64,000 nucleotides of DNA from Strigamia acuminata (taxonomy: Eukaryota > Arthropoda > Chilopoda > Geophilomorpha > Linotaeniidae). The stretch covers positions 65,915,369 through 65,979,368 of the forward strand of contig OX442314.1 of assembly GCA_949358305.1 (NCBI GenBank), written 5' to 3'. Below, piece by piece: positions 1-10,900 of this stretch (its first letter is position 1; every line of letters starts with the position of its first letter). The translations under genes were made by a program, and so were the position numbers. The notes beneath the pieces are model-generated. The model was not told the origin of the DNA. It was given only the letters and a program-made list of their open reading frames with translations, and did no database searches.

Positions 1-1537
1 CTGGACTTCTATAGTGCAAGCTTTCTAAATTAGACTGACCGTGCTGTTAACAGCTCAAAAGAGAAATTTTCTTGCTACTAAAGGAACTTCCAAAAACCAA
101 TGTAATATTTTCTTTCTGTAGCTTGTTGCTTCGAAAATAAAGACAAAGAATCACGGAAAATTAATGACGAACAACTTCTTTTTCTGTACAATAAGATTTA
201 TCTCTCTTTGGTTTGATTTATTGCGAATCAACACCAACGGAACTTATTGCGCTCTTTCTTCGCCGGAGGAAGTATCAATTTCGATCCAAGTGACCAACTG
301 GGACCTCCCGCTAAGGCGATGCTGCATTTGCAGACAATGACGAACTCTCTCTTTCCTTCATTAGTCTGAACTTATTCTTGCGCGTGGCGAATCATATTCT
401 TTAACTAGCTTTCGACCCCCTTCAAATCGCTTGGATACTTTAATAAAAGTAAAACCTCTTGAAGTCGACCATAGTTTTCTATTGCCACGGATGATGAAAC
501 CCAAAACTCCTTCTTTCATTCGGCGTCCCGAAAACTGAATAGAGAATCGAAATTCCACGCATCATCTCTTATTTCTTGCTAGCTAAATTTCCTCAAAATC
601 CAGTGATTTCTCTAAAATATAAACTTAGCTCGCAATAAAATTTCTTATGATATTCACGAATTGGACCCTTAACCTGGGGTTTGCAGATTCTCTTTTCTGG
701 TTCTTTAAAAGGCTGTCCAGCTTTTTTAAATTATGCATACTCCCAAACGGATTCCAACCGTGTTCAAACTTAAGAGACTCGTAATTTTCTTTTCTATTAA
801 AACTCACATCAATCCCAAAATTGTCGATTGGGGGAACCCACGTCTTTATCTATAAAGGGAATTTATCTTTCTGCCCCTGTTCTACTTAACGTGGACTTGT
901 CCATACTTGAATGCAACTTTCTTAAACGTCGGAAATTAATTTCTAAACTCGCAATTGGAACTCAAATTTAACTCAAAGCTTTTTACCTTTAATTCATCAA
1001 CGTGACAAAAAGAAAGGACTGACTAGAAACTTCAATCTCCAAAGAAAATCCAGTTCACATAAAAAAAAACCGACTAATTATGCATAAGCAATTGAAAATC
1101 AATCCCCCCAAAAGGACACACTTCGAACTTTGAATGTGACTCGCAAAACTCAACACTTAAAAGTTAAGATCGTAACGGAAATTCTCCACATCGAACGGCG
1201 CTCACGAAATTGTCAGGTCGGAAACAACTCGAAAATATACTAGTCTGAAAATTATACACACTAGAGTAAACTTTACAAGGCGTTTTTTTTCAATGACTCG
1301 CTTCATTAGGCAAGAGTGTCTTACGACCCTCGTTGAGCCTTGAAACAGAGCACGCCCCACAAATTAAGACTACTAATATACCGCACACCAAATCGAATCC
1401 GACATGAAAACCTCGCGATACACATACACTAGCCGAACGAAACAAAACCCCCAAAACAATCCTAAAACAACTCTAAGCTAACTTAAAACAAGTAAACAAT
1501 TCGAAAAAAGAAAACACAAGACTCTTCTCTTCTAGTG
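1..1537 (-). other. Non-coding interior of element A
   Basis: AT-rich DNA with no long frame in the sense direction. It corresponds closely to the element 2 interior from 21480 to about 23044. A GCTGTTAACAGC palindrome near the left edge is shared with that element. Confidence 0.7.
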
Positions 1538-1918
1538 TCATTGCGTTGTGTAAATTAGGCTCGCTCCAGAATCCCTTGCGTCGTTCTCCAATTCTCCGCT
1601 CGAGTTGAACCCTTTTTCCTTCAGCGTGCTTCGAACCGATTTCCGGCTGCGCTCTTTTTGAATCTTCCGACGACGCCGACCTTGACGAAATCGACCATTT
1701 GCCGTTGTGTAACGCTTCCAAATAGTCGCTGCCATCTTGCTAACTCGTCTGCTGCGTTGTCTGACTCCTTCACGCTTTTCTTTCTCTCGAACGGAATTTT
1801 CGACCGCGCCTTCTACTCGACGTTGCCGTCTCACTTCAACGAAATGCCGTTCATTTCCCTCTCGCTTCCTCGCACTCCGCTTTTCGACTCGTTCAGGATC
1901 CTGGTCACGGCACCACAA
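1538..1918 (-). CDS. Unrecognised basic leader ORF, C-terminal part (element A)
   Basis: A 126-codon frame, very rich in Arg, Lys and Glu, beginning at the primer-binding site. Its last half contains IWKRY followed by GRFRQGRRRRK. This parallels IWEKY and GR-x3-KRRSSRRK in the C-terminal half of the element 2 frame. The stop lies where DNA identity with element 2 rises again. An arginine-rich, nucleic-acid-binding tail is a plausible reading, but no domain is recognisable. The frame overlaps the N-terminal frame by 88 bases in a different register; the 4-base length difference in the primer site between A and element 2 accounts for the change of frame. Confidence 0.35.
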   Translation of the reverse strand: MWCRDQDPERVEKRSARKREGNERHFVEVRRQRRVEGAVENSVREKEKREGVRQRSRRVSKMAATIWKRYTTANGRFRQGRRRRKIQKERSRKSVRSTLKEKGFNSSGELENDARDSGASLIYTTQ

Positions 1919-2145
1919 AAAAGCCTATGTTGCCAGCTGACCGTTGTGGCAAAAGCCACTGGCAAACTAGTAGCTTTGTAATAAATATTATAATGATCCC
2001 AGCGATGCACGGCGCGTTCTTCCATTCGACTCGGTCGGAAATAATGAGCGATTTGTTTTCTCATCTCATATTTCCTCACAGATCCGTCGTCAATTTCATC
2101 CCTTGGTCCTTGGAAACTGGACCACCGTTCCTTCACAATGAACAT
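1831..2145 (-). CDS. Unrecognised LTR-to-leader ORF, N-terminal part (element A)
   Basis: A 104-codon frame that starts in the LTR and crosses the primer-binding site. I recognise no family. It aligns with the N-terminal half of the element 2 frame from the shared start at GTCATGTT. Matching features include a VRK-(Y/H)-(E/D)-MR pattern, an SR pair, an AV-x-R-(W/F)-D motif, an N-(I/V)-YY motif, LPV, WQH and FCGAV. The underlying DNA is much less similar than the flanks. In A the frame stops after the primer site and the homologous C-terminal half continues in another frame (1538-1918), so A is frameshifted relative to element 2 or uses a frame change. The protein status is an inference from the alignment pattern. 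Confidence 0.4.
   Translation of the reverse strand: MFIVKERWSSFQGPRDEIDDGSVRKYEMRKQIAHYFRPSRMEERAVHRWDHYNIYYKATSLPVAFATTVSWQHRLFCGAVTRILNESKSGVRGSEREMNGISLK
1898..1915 (-). promoter_or_regulatory. Primer-binding site, tRNA-His type (element A)
   Basis: On the minus strand the sequence TGGTGCCGTGACCAGGAT begins 12 bases after the LTR end. It is complementary to a tRNA ending ATCCTGGTCACGGCACCA, which agrees with the T-arm and acceptor of animal tRNA-His as I know it. The position and the TGG start are what an LTR retrotransposon minus-strand primer site requires, so this also fixes the orientation of the element. Confidence 0.75.
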
Positions 2146-3666
2146 GACTCAGGGTAGGAAGTTCTCAAGTTATCTCGATCAAATTATGAAGAATCTCTAA
2201 TGGCGGCGATTCGAATAACGCGCGCGCCTACGGAGGAAATCATTTACTTCAGAAGAAATAAAAAGATACGATGTTTATTCGTACATAATCAAATCTTAAC
2301 TGTTATTACAATGTACAAACTCGTGCCACGGACTCTAATAACAATAAACGTCAACACGAGTGCATTATTAATAAAATAGACAACAATATATTAAAACCCC
2401 AATGTCTCAAAACGGCCTCCGTACAACAAAACAAGAACGGCCGTTGAGAGTTCAAATTACACCAAAAACTTATCTTTATTATCGAAAATCGTGCATATAA
2501 ATAACCCAAACCCTAATGATTATTTAATACCACTGAAATGAATTGAAAGAAGGTGCAAACCTTCAAAATTAAAACCTCAACGAACATCGAATGGAAATCT
2601 CGAAAACCCGAAAACTGCTACATTTCGCCACGAGACGTCGCCTAATCAATGTCAATGAAAACTTAATCTAATCAATCGCAATTCTAGCATCCCGGACATG
2701 GCCACTGTCAAAAATACGAATAAAGAACCCAAATAATGCATCCTCAACACTCTTTGTGCGCATTTAATAAATCTCTTGCATTGCACGGAATTAAATTCCC
2801 ATCTCCCGCACTAAACCCAATGCTATTCGCGGGCGAGTTAGAAAACCCGAACTCGACCGAAAAGATGCTCGATTCGCCAAATCACGTGACACTCGACCAA
2901 ACGATTGAATCTTATCCGAAACACAAAACAACGAAAAAGTAATCAACTAATCATTTCGAAATCGTATTAAAATCACCCAACAAAAACTTAAGTCGAACAA
3001 ATCTCAATCTGAATCAACTTAAATCTCAATCGAGAACGAGGCTCGTTGTACCAACTGTCTTCTAATGGCGGATCTAGCCGATCAACGCTCCTTGGTGACC
3101 AACGAAGCTTCGCCTCGGCCCAACGCCGAATCATCGGACTTTAATCCACGGTAAATTACATCTAAAGCTATTCATTTAATCAACGGAGTGATTTCTAACC
3201 GAAAGTAATTAAATCTACAGGTTCAAACAACATCTTTCCGAGTGCGCTCCGACCAGACCAAACCGCTCGATAATCAACAACGACTTCGCTTTTCGCTTTG
3301 AAACCCATCCTCGCCGTTATCTCCTTTAATTAGCGATCCAATGCCTGCCTGTACCGTGTCAGATAAGTTCTCGAAAACTATTCAAACTAACCGGAACCGA
3401 AATTAAAAACCTTAACTTTTCCTTTTAGATAAATCCGATGCCCGAACTTAACACAAGATGGCGCGACACGCTCACCTCTCATTTCTAACGTTGCGAACTC
3501 TTCGAGAAATTGAGACTTTCAAAGAAACGAAATGACCGAAACGATTCAGCAAACCCCGACAACTTGCAAGGTAAACATTCCACGAATGTTAATTCGAATC
3601 ATGCAAATGAATCAAAGTTTCTTTCTCTTTTCCGAATATTATTTTGTTGCGTATCTGCTCGCAACA
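1928..3666 (-). repeat. 5' LTR of element A
   Basis: A 1739-bp LTR. On the minus strand it begins TGTTGCGAGCAG and ends GGCAACA, the BEL/Pao-like terminal pattern. Its outer end is a 7-bp hairpin (TGTTGCG, 8 bases, CGCAACA). It matches the two 1746-bp LTRs of element 2 except over roughly the last 350 bp, where it diverges sharply. The boundary was set by the switch to 140-bp satellite on one side and by the primer-binding site 12 bases beyond the other end. Confidence 0.85.
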
Positions 3667-5377
3667 ACTGTGATGAGATCAAAAGTCTATTCTCCCAAAT
3701 CATTGGTTGGATGTTTCTAAAACTTACATTGGAGCCTTCTACTAAGGTTTAAACACTATTTCTGAACATTCAGAGACATTGGTCTTGTGGTGTTTGTGCT
3801 AAGTCAACTGTGATGAGATCAAAAGTCTATTCTCCCAAATCATTGGTTGGATGTTTCTAAAACTTACATTGGAGCCTTCTACTAAGGTTTAAACACTATT
3901 TCTGAACATTCAGAGACATTGGTCTTGTGGTGTTTGTGCTAAGTCAACTGTGATTAGATCAAAAGTCTATTCTCCCAAATCATTGGTTGGATGTCTCTAA
4001 AACTTACATTGGAGCCTTCTACTAAGGTTTAAACATTATTTCTGAACATTCAGAGACATTGGTCTTGTGGTGTTTGTGCTAAGTCAACTGTGATGAGATC
4101 AAAAGTCTATTCTCCCAAATCATTGGTTGGATGTTTCTAAAACTTACATTGGAGCCTTCTACTAAGGTTTAAACACTATTTCTGAACATTCAGAGACATT
4201 AATCTTGTGGTGTTTGTGCTAAGTCAACTGTGATGAGATCAAAAGTCTATTCTCCCAAATCATTGGTTGGATGTTTCTAAAACTTACATTGGAGCCTTCT
4301 ACTAAGGTTTAAACACTATTTCTGAACATTCAGAGACATTGGTCTTGTGGTGTTTGTGCTAAGTCAACTGTGATGAGATCAAAAGTCTATTCTCCTAAAT
4401 CAATGGTTGAATGTTTCTAAAACTTACATTGGAGCCTTCTACTAAGGTTTAAACACTATTTCTGAACATTCAGAGACATTGGACTTGTGGTGTTTCTGCT
4501 AAGTCAACTGTGATGAGATCAAAAGTCTATTCTCCCAAATCATTGGTTAGATGTTTCTAAAACTTACATTGGAGCCTTCTACTAAGGTTTAAACACTATT
4601 TCTGAACATTCAGAGACATTGGTCTTGTGGTGTTTGTGCTAAGTCAACTGTGATGAGATCAAAAGTCTATTCTCCCAAATCATTGGTTGGATGTTTCTAA
4701 AACTTACATTGGAGCCTTCTACTAAGGTTTAAACACTATTTCTGAACATTCAGAGACATTGGTCTTGTGGTGTTTGTGCTAAGTCAACTGTGATTAGATC
4801 AAAAGTCTATTCTCCCAAATCATTGGTTGGATGTCTCTAAAACTTACATTGGAGCCTTCTACTAAGGTTTAAACACTATTTCTGAACATTCAGAGACATT
4901 GGTCTTGTGGTGTTTGTGCTAAGTCAACTGTGATGAGATCAAAAGTCTATTCTCCCAAATCATTGGTTGGATGTTTCTAAAATTTACATTGGAGCCTTCT
5001 ACTAAGGTTTAAACACTATTTCTGAACCTTCAGAGACATTGGTCTTGTGGTGTTTGTGCTAAGTCAACTGTGATGAGATCAAAAGTCTATTCTCCTAAAT
5101 CAATGGTTGAATGTTTCTAAAACTTACATTGGAGCCTTCTACTAAGGTTTAAACACTATTTCTGAACATTCAGAGACATTGGACTTGTGGTGTTTGTGCT
5201 AAGTCAACTGTGATGAGATCAAAAGTCTATTCTCCCAAATCATTGGTTGGATGTTTCTAAAACTTACATTGGAGCCTTCTACTAAGGTTTAAACACTATT
5301 TCTGAACATTCAGAGACATTGGACTTGTGGTGTTTGTGCTAAGTCAACTGTGATGAGATCAAAAGTCTATTCTCCCA
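3667..5377 (+). repeat. 140-bp satellite, block 1
   Basis: About 12 head-to-tail copies of a 140-bp monomer. Landmarks in each monomer are ACTGTGATGAGATC, TCTCCCAAATCATTGG, the 8-bp palindrome GTTTAAAC and ACATTGGTCTTGTGG. Three main variants can be told apart: the standard form, a form with TCCTAAATCAATGG, and a form with GATTAGATC plus ATGTCTCT. There are no unrelated spacers between copies. The right end breaks after TCTCCCA, where element 1 has inserted. Confidence 0.97.
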
Positions 5378-6431
5378 TGTTGCGGTCGGTCAACACGAAT
5401 ATAGAAGAAATGGGCATTTGCGGTTTGAAATTTCCGCCACTATGATTTGATGATCGTATAGCAAAGTACGTACAGAAACCGCGCTGGAAACCACAATAAT
5501 CACTCCCGAATCCATTGTTGCATGAGGAGAAAGCAATCGAGAGCACTGTTGAAAGGTATCCGAGTGCTTGTTTATCCATAAGCCAACGGGGAAAAAAGAT
5601 TTAACTACTCCCGACACATTGGAAAAGATGGCGGAAATAAAGTTAAACACGAGCTAAAATTCAACAACTTCTTTAATGAACGGTTAGATGATAACTGCTT
5701 AAAATACACGAATACAATTGGCCCTCAAGGGAGCCGCACATGCGCAATACCGATAACGGCACGCGCCGAACAGATTAGCGGCGAAATACAGATACAAAAT
5801 TCTCCGTTGTCATGGCAACGGAGGAAAACGAAAATACAGGCAAAGTTGACAAATTGTGAAATTAGCACGGATTACAGTTTGTAATATATCAAAATGACCG
5901 CAAGAATGCAGTGAATAAAAAAGCTAATCATAACAATTCGATTCAATAAGTAAAACAATGAAAACGAAGCACAAAACAATGATCGTGTAGCAGACGATCG
6001 CAATAGCCAATCACAGGCAAGTATGATGACGTAACCGTAAGATTTGAATTTAAAATGGCTTTAAAACACAAAATAACATAAGAATTCAGGTTAAAAAACA
6101 TCGTAAACAAATAGTAAAATCAATTCAATCAATATACATCGTAAACAAATTGAAATAAAAACGAATTACCGATAAATTCCAACATGGCGGCCTCGAACGT
6201 CATATTGGCGGTAAAACCAGTACATTTGAAATTAGATACACAGAATGTTTATAAAAACCACATAGGAATGTTAAATAAAATTAGGAAATGTTATTTCCTG
6301 CACAAAATCACACTATTTATTCAACACAACACTTTGAAATAGATCGTAAGCCGCACGAACCGAACATTATCGGCCGCGCCCATGCGGTGGCCGACAACGA
6401 ACGTTCGCACTGACGAAACGAAAACACTTGG

Positions 6432-6631
6432 NNNNNNNNNNNNNNNNNNNNNNNNNNNNNNNNNNNNNNNNNNNNNNNNNNNNNNNNNNNNNNNNNNNNN
6501 NNNNNNNNNNNNNNNNNNNNNNNNNNNNNNNNNNNNNNNNNNNNNNNNNNNNNNNNNNNNNNNNNNNNNNNNNNNNNNNNNNNNNNNNNNNNNNNNNNNN
6601 NNNNNNNNNNNNNNNNNNNNNNNNNNNNNNN
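6432..6631. other. Assembly gap of 200 Ns
   Basis: Exactly 200 undetermined bases. The sequence on both sides is the same 800 bp, so this looks like a scaffold join between overlapping contig ends rather than missing DNA. Confidence 0.97.
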
Positions 6632-7431
6632 CGGAAATAAAGTTAAACACGAGCTAAAATTCAACAACTTCTTTAATGAACGGTTAGATGATAACTGCTT
6701 AAAATACACGAATACAATTGGCCCTCAAGGGAGCCGCACATGCGCAATACCGATAACGGCACGCGCCGAACAGATTAGCGGCGAAATACAGATACAAAAT
6801 TCTCCGTTGTCATGGCAACGGAGGAAAACGAAAATACAGGCAAAGTTGACAAATTGTGAAATTAGCACGGATTACAGTTTGTAATATATCAAAATGACCG
6901 CAAGAATGCAGTGAATAAAAAAGCTAATCATAACAATTCGATTCAATAAGTAAAACAATGAAAACGAAGCACAAAACAATGATCGTGTAGCAGACGATCG
7001 CAATAGCCAATCACAGGCAAGTATGATGACGTAACCGTAAGATTTGAATTTAAAATGGCTTTAAAACACAAAATAACATAAGAATTCAGGTTAAAAAACA
7101 TCGTAAACAAATAGTAAAATCAATTCAATCAATATACATCGTAAACAAATTGAAATAAAAACGAATTACCGATAAATTCCAACATGGCGGCCTCGAACGT
7201 CATATTGGCGGTAAAACCAGTACATTTGAAATTAGATACACAGAATGTTTATAAAAACCACATAGGAATGTTAAATAAAATTAGGAAATGTTATTTCCTG
7301 CACAAAATCACACTATTTATTCAACACAACACTTTGAAATAGATCGTAAGCCGCACGAACCGAACATTATCGGCCGCGCCCATGCGGTGGCCGACAACGA
7401 ACGTTCGCACTGACGAAACGAAAACACTTGG
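6632..7431. repeat. Artefactual duplicate of 5632-6431
   Basis: Base for base it repeats 5632-6431 at an offset of exactly 1000, starting directly after the Ns. None of the other three LTRs of this family carries such a duplication. Confidence 0.93.
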
Positions 7432-7889
7432 GCAATAATAAAGCACACCAGTCGAAAGAGCAGACAATAATTAGTAGAAAGCAATTGTGAATAGAATTCT
7501 TAACAACTCGGAAAGTATAGAACGAAACGTTAGAAGTTCTAACGAAACGAGACTAGTAATGGAAAAATGACGTCACGCGTGTAGCGTAACTGAACTGCAC
7601 TTCGACGAATGTACTTAAAAATGCCGAAAATCATGAAAATGCATAAGAAATCAATGAGATAAGACACAAAGCTTTGAAAACACTTGAAATAACAGTAAAT
7701 TAAAATGTAATATCAACACAAAAGACACTAAAATACTGAAAACACTAGAAAATGTTTTAATAAGATAAAACCTGAAAAGCAATAAATGAAAATATTAGGC
7801 AAAAACTCAATTACACTATGAATATTTATTATGACATAAAACACAGTAATAAATGCAATTTCAAAAATATTTCCACGTTGTTTGCAACA

Positions 7890-7949
7890 ACGAATTGCCG
7901 GCGAAAGGACAGAGAAGGAGAACCACACAAAAAATTCACAAAAGAAAAA
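7890..7949 (-). other. Short spacer between pol stop and 3' LTR, no clear polypurine tract
   Basis: In the element's sense direction the last 60 bases before the 3' LTR are pyrimidine-rich (TTCTCCTTCTCTGTCC) and end AATTCGT. A plus-strand primer tract should be purine-rich here. The purine run lies on the other strand. Confidence 0.5.
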
Positions 7950-10900
7950 TCACTCAAGTTCTAGAGCTCTCACATGCTTGACTGACCTTTTTAACTCACG
8001 TCCATCGGGTAGCACAACTTTTATCACACGGATTTGACCATCCTCACCGGGAAAAATTTCTTTTATCCTGGCAAGTGGCCAAAAATATGGGTTAGTACCC
8101 ATTTTTTCTAGAAGCACTATTTGGTCTACTTTAGGGTTTTTGAAGAACTTATCACCTTTGGATTCATAAAAATTCCTCAATTGCATGAGGTAACTCTTTT
8201 TCCAAATTTTCCAGAACTCCCAAATAAATTGGCGTCGTTTAATGTCCAGTTTTCTCAAATCGGATTTTTTAATTGCACTCAATTGTTTGTTTATTACGTA
8301 TTTAGGCATACCTCCGGTTAGAAAGTTTTCAGGTGCCAAAATTCTACCACCATCAACACTGTCGGGGACATAACTTAAGGGTCGTGAATTTAGCACTGAA
8401 CTAATTTCCAGAGCCAAAGTTTGGAGAGTTTCCAAGTCTACGGTGCTGCGCAACAATGTCTTTCGAAGTTTATCTTTAACAGAGCGGACTAGACGCTCCC
8501 ACGCTCCGCCCATCCATGGAGACAGCGGTGGGATGAATGTCCAGAGCACCCTTTTTTCAGATAGGAATGTTTTCACGTCATTATGACCGATGAGTTTCCC
8601 CCATGATTGTAATTCGAGGCTTCCGCGCTCAAACGTCTTACTGTTGTCAGAGAAAATCTTCCCGGGGTATCCGTGGCGTGCCCCAAATCTTCTCATTGCA
8701 AGCAAAAACTTTGGCACAGAAAGGTCCTCTGAAACTTCTAAATGTATGGAACGGGTCACCATACACGTGAAAAGCAAGATGTAAACTTTTTTCTTTTCCT
8801 TCTTGTTGCTGCCGACATAAATGGGACCCAAGTGGTCCACTCCTGTGTTTTGGAATGGCGCCGCTGGCGTCACACGTTCAGCAGGAAGGTCACCCGTTGA
8901 AGGGTTGTTGCGTGCAAGTTTTCCTCGTCTGCAAATTTCACATTCTCTTATAACTGTCTGAATTGTTCTTCTTCCTCTAATAATCCAAAATCGTTCGCGT
9001 AGGTGATACAAGGTTTCGCTTATGTCACCATGAAGCAACTCCAAATGCACTTTTTTAATTAACAGTCTTGTTATCCAACTATCATAATGCAAGATAATTG
9101 GATAAACCTCATCAAATGTCAATAAAGATTTTTTCAAGCGGCTACGAAGTCGAAGTAATCCGTCCTCGTCAATGAAGAGCTCGAAATTGCGTAGGGTGGA
9201 ATGTTTAGACAGTTCTCTTTTGTTTTTCACATCATCAATCTCCTCAGAAAAATGTAGCTTCTGGGAAAATTGCAGGATCTTCAATTGGTTGTCCTCTAAC
9301 TCGAGTGGCGAGAGAGGCTCACCGCGCAAAAGTTTGTTTTTCCATCGCAAAATGTATGAGAAAACTCTCAAAAGTCGGTTGTAATTTCGGAATCGTTTGA
9401 AGAATCGACCAATAAAGCTTTCTGTCACTTGAATTGTCATCACAACGATTTTTCGTTCTTCTTCTGGAAGATCCTCTTGTATAATTTCTCTTTTTTCCAG
9501 TTTCGAGACATCAACTCCAAACCACCAAAGTTTATTTTGCATCAATGTTTTTGAGTTATGTGGTCGAGTTAATAAATCTGCTGGGTTAAATTCTGTTGGT
9601 ACATGAGACCATTGTTCGGGCTTAGTTGAAGAAATAATTTCTTGAACACGGTTTGAGACGTATGGCTTCCATACGTTCTTGTCCGAATTTATCCAGGCTA
9701 GAGTTATGGTGGAGTCCGAGTAGTATTTCACCTCAGTGACCGGGTAACCGGGAAGAAAGTTTTCTAACAGGTACTTGGTCATTCGCACTCCAACCACTGC
9801 TGCAGTTAATTCAAGTCGAGGAAGAGTCACTTTTTTCGTCGGCGCAATACGACATTTACTCAACAATAAAGTTCTTTTGCCCTCTAGATTGACGACAAAA
9901 ATTGAACAGCCAAATGCCTTTGTGCTTGCGTCACAGAAAACTTCTAAAGTGATGTCTTGACCGGAATAAGTCTGCAGCCAACGTTGTACTTTCAATTCTT
10001 TTAATTTTTGTATGTCTTGACTCCACTCTTCGACTTCTTTTTTCTCTGAGTCAAGAATCTTTTCATCCCAGTTTTTTGTCCTAATCCAGATTGCTTGAAC
10101 TAGCAGTTTCATTTGAAGCACAACAGGAGCAATGAGTCCCATTGGATCGAATATGGAAGCCATTAATGAAACAACTTCTCGCTTTGTATTCGGAATTTTT
10201 TCAATGGTCGGAATGTTAAACATCATGACATCTTCTGCCGTGTTCCACAATATTCCAAGCATTTTTATAATTCCTAAGTCCAAAAACTCCTCTCCTCGCA
10301 TATGAAAACCTTCTTTTTTCAAATTGTTGAAGACGTCCTTGCTTGAGGTCGCCCACTTTACAAGGGGAAGCTTTCCGTCGTCTAATATCATTTTCAGTTT
10401 CTCGCAATGTGATGTTGTGTCGGCTGTAAAATCTCCTCCTGACGTCAAATCATCCATGAAGATTCCATCATCGAGTGCGTCGACTTCTTTTGCATGAGTT
10501 TCTTCAAATTGTTTCGCTTGTTTCCTAATCGTCGCACACAAGAGGAATGGAGAAGAAATGACGCCAAATGGCACGACAATCATTCGCAGAACCATTAGAT
10601 TATTCCACAAATTTTGCCATGAGTATGGCTCTTTGAAATAGTCACGAGCGACCCACAAAAAACGTAGAAAGTTTGTTTGAGTAGGGTTGATCATTACTTG
10701 GAGAAACGCTTGCTTAATGTCTGCTATTATTGGAATACAATAGAGACGGAATCTCACAATAACGAGTATTAAGTCTGGATTAAGGGAAGGTCCCGGAAAT
10801 AAACAGTCATTGAGGGAAAGTTTCCCCTTCTTGGATGAAGACGCGTTGAACACTACTCGAAATTTCGTCGTGTCTCGATCCTCCTTGATTACAGGGTGGT

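Larger units (their letters stand above)
1..3666 (-). mobile_element. Element A: partial non-autonomous LTR retrotransposon (5' LTR plus leader)
   Basis: Read on the minus strand this is a 5' LTR followed by a primer-binding site and about 1.9 kb of internal DNA that runs off the left edge. It is the reverse-orientation relative of element 2: bases 1-1540 and about 2290-3666 align closely with the internal and LTR sequence of that element, while about 1555-2290 is strongly divergent. No gag, protease, reverse transcriptase or integrase is visible. The right flank is satellite starting ACTGT; the other flank and hence the target-site duplication lie outside the window. Confidence 0.85.
5378..7889 (-). 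repeat. 3' LTR of element 1 (contains gap and assembly duplication)
   Basis: On the plus strand it begins TGTTGCGGTCGG and ends TTTGCAACA. The stretch is 2512 bp long, against 1512 bp for the partner LTR at 14197-15708. The excess is exactly 1000 bp: 200 Ns plus an 800-bp exact repeat. Without them the two LTRs are the same length and almost identical. Confidence 0.93.

Noticed and set aside
3510-3752. 80-codon frame at the LTR/satellite junction
   Set aside because: Half of it is satellite, its strand is antisense to element A, and it has no recognisable features.
6317-6709. Open frames across the N run
   Set aside because: They consist mainly of undetermined codons in the assembly gap.
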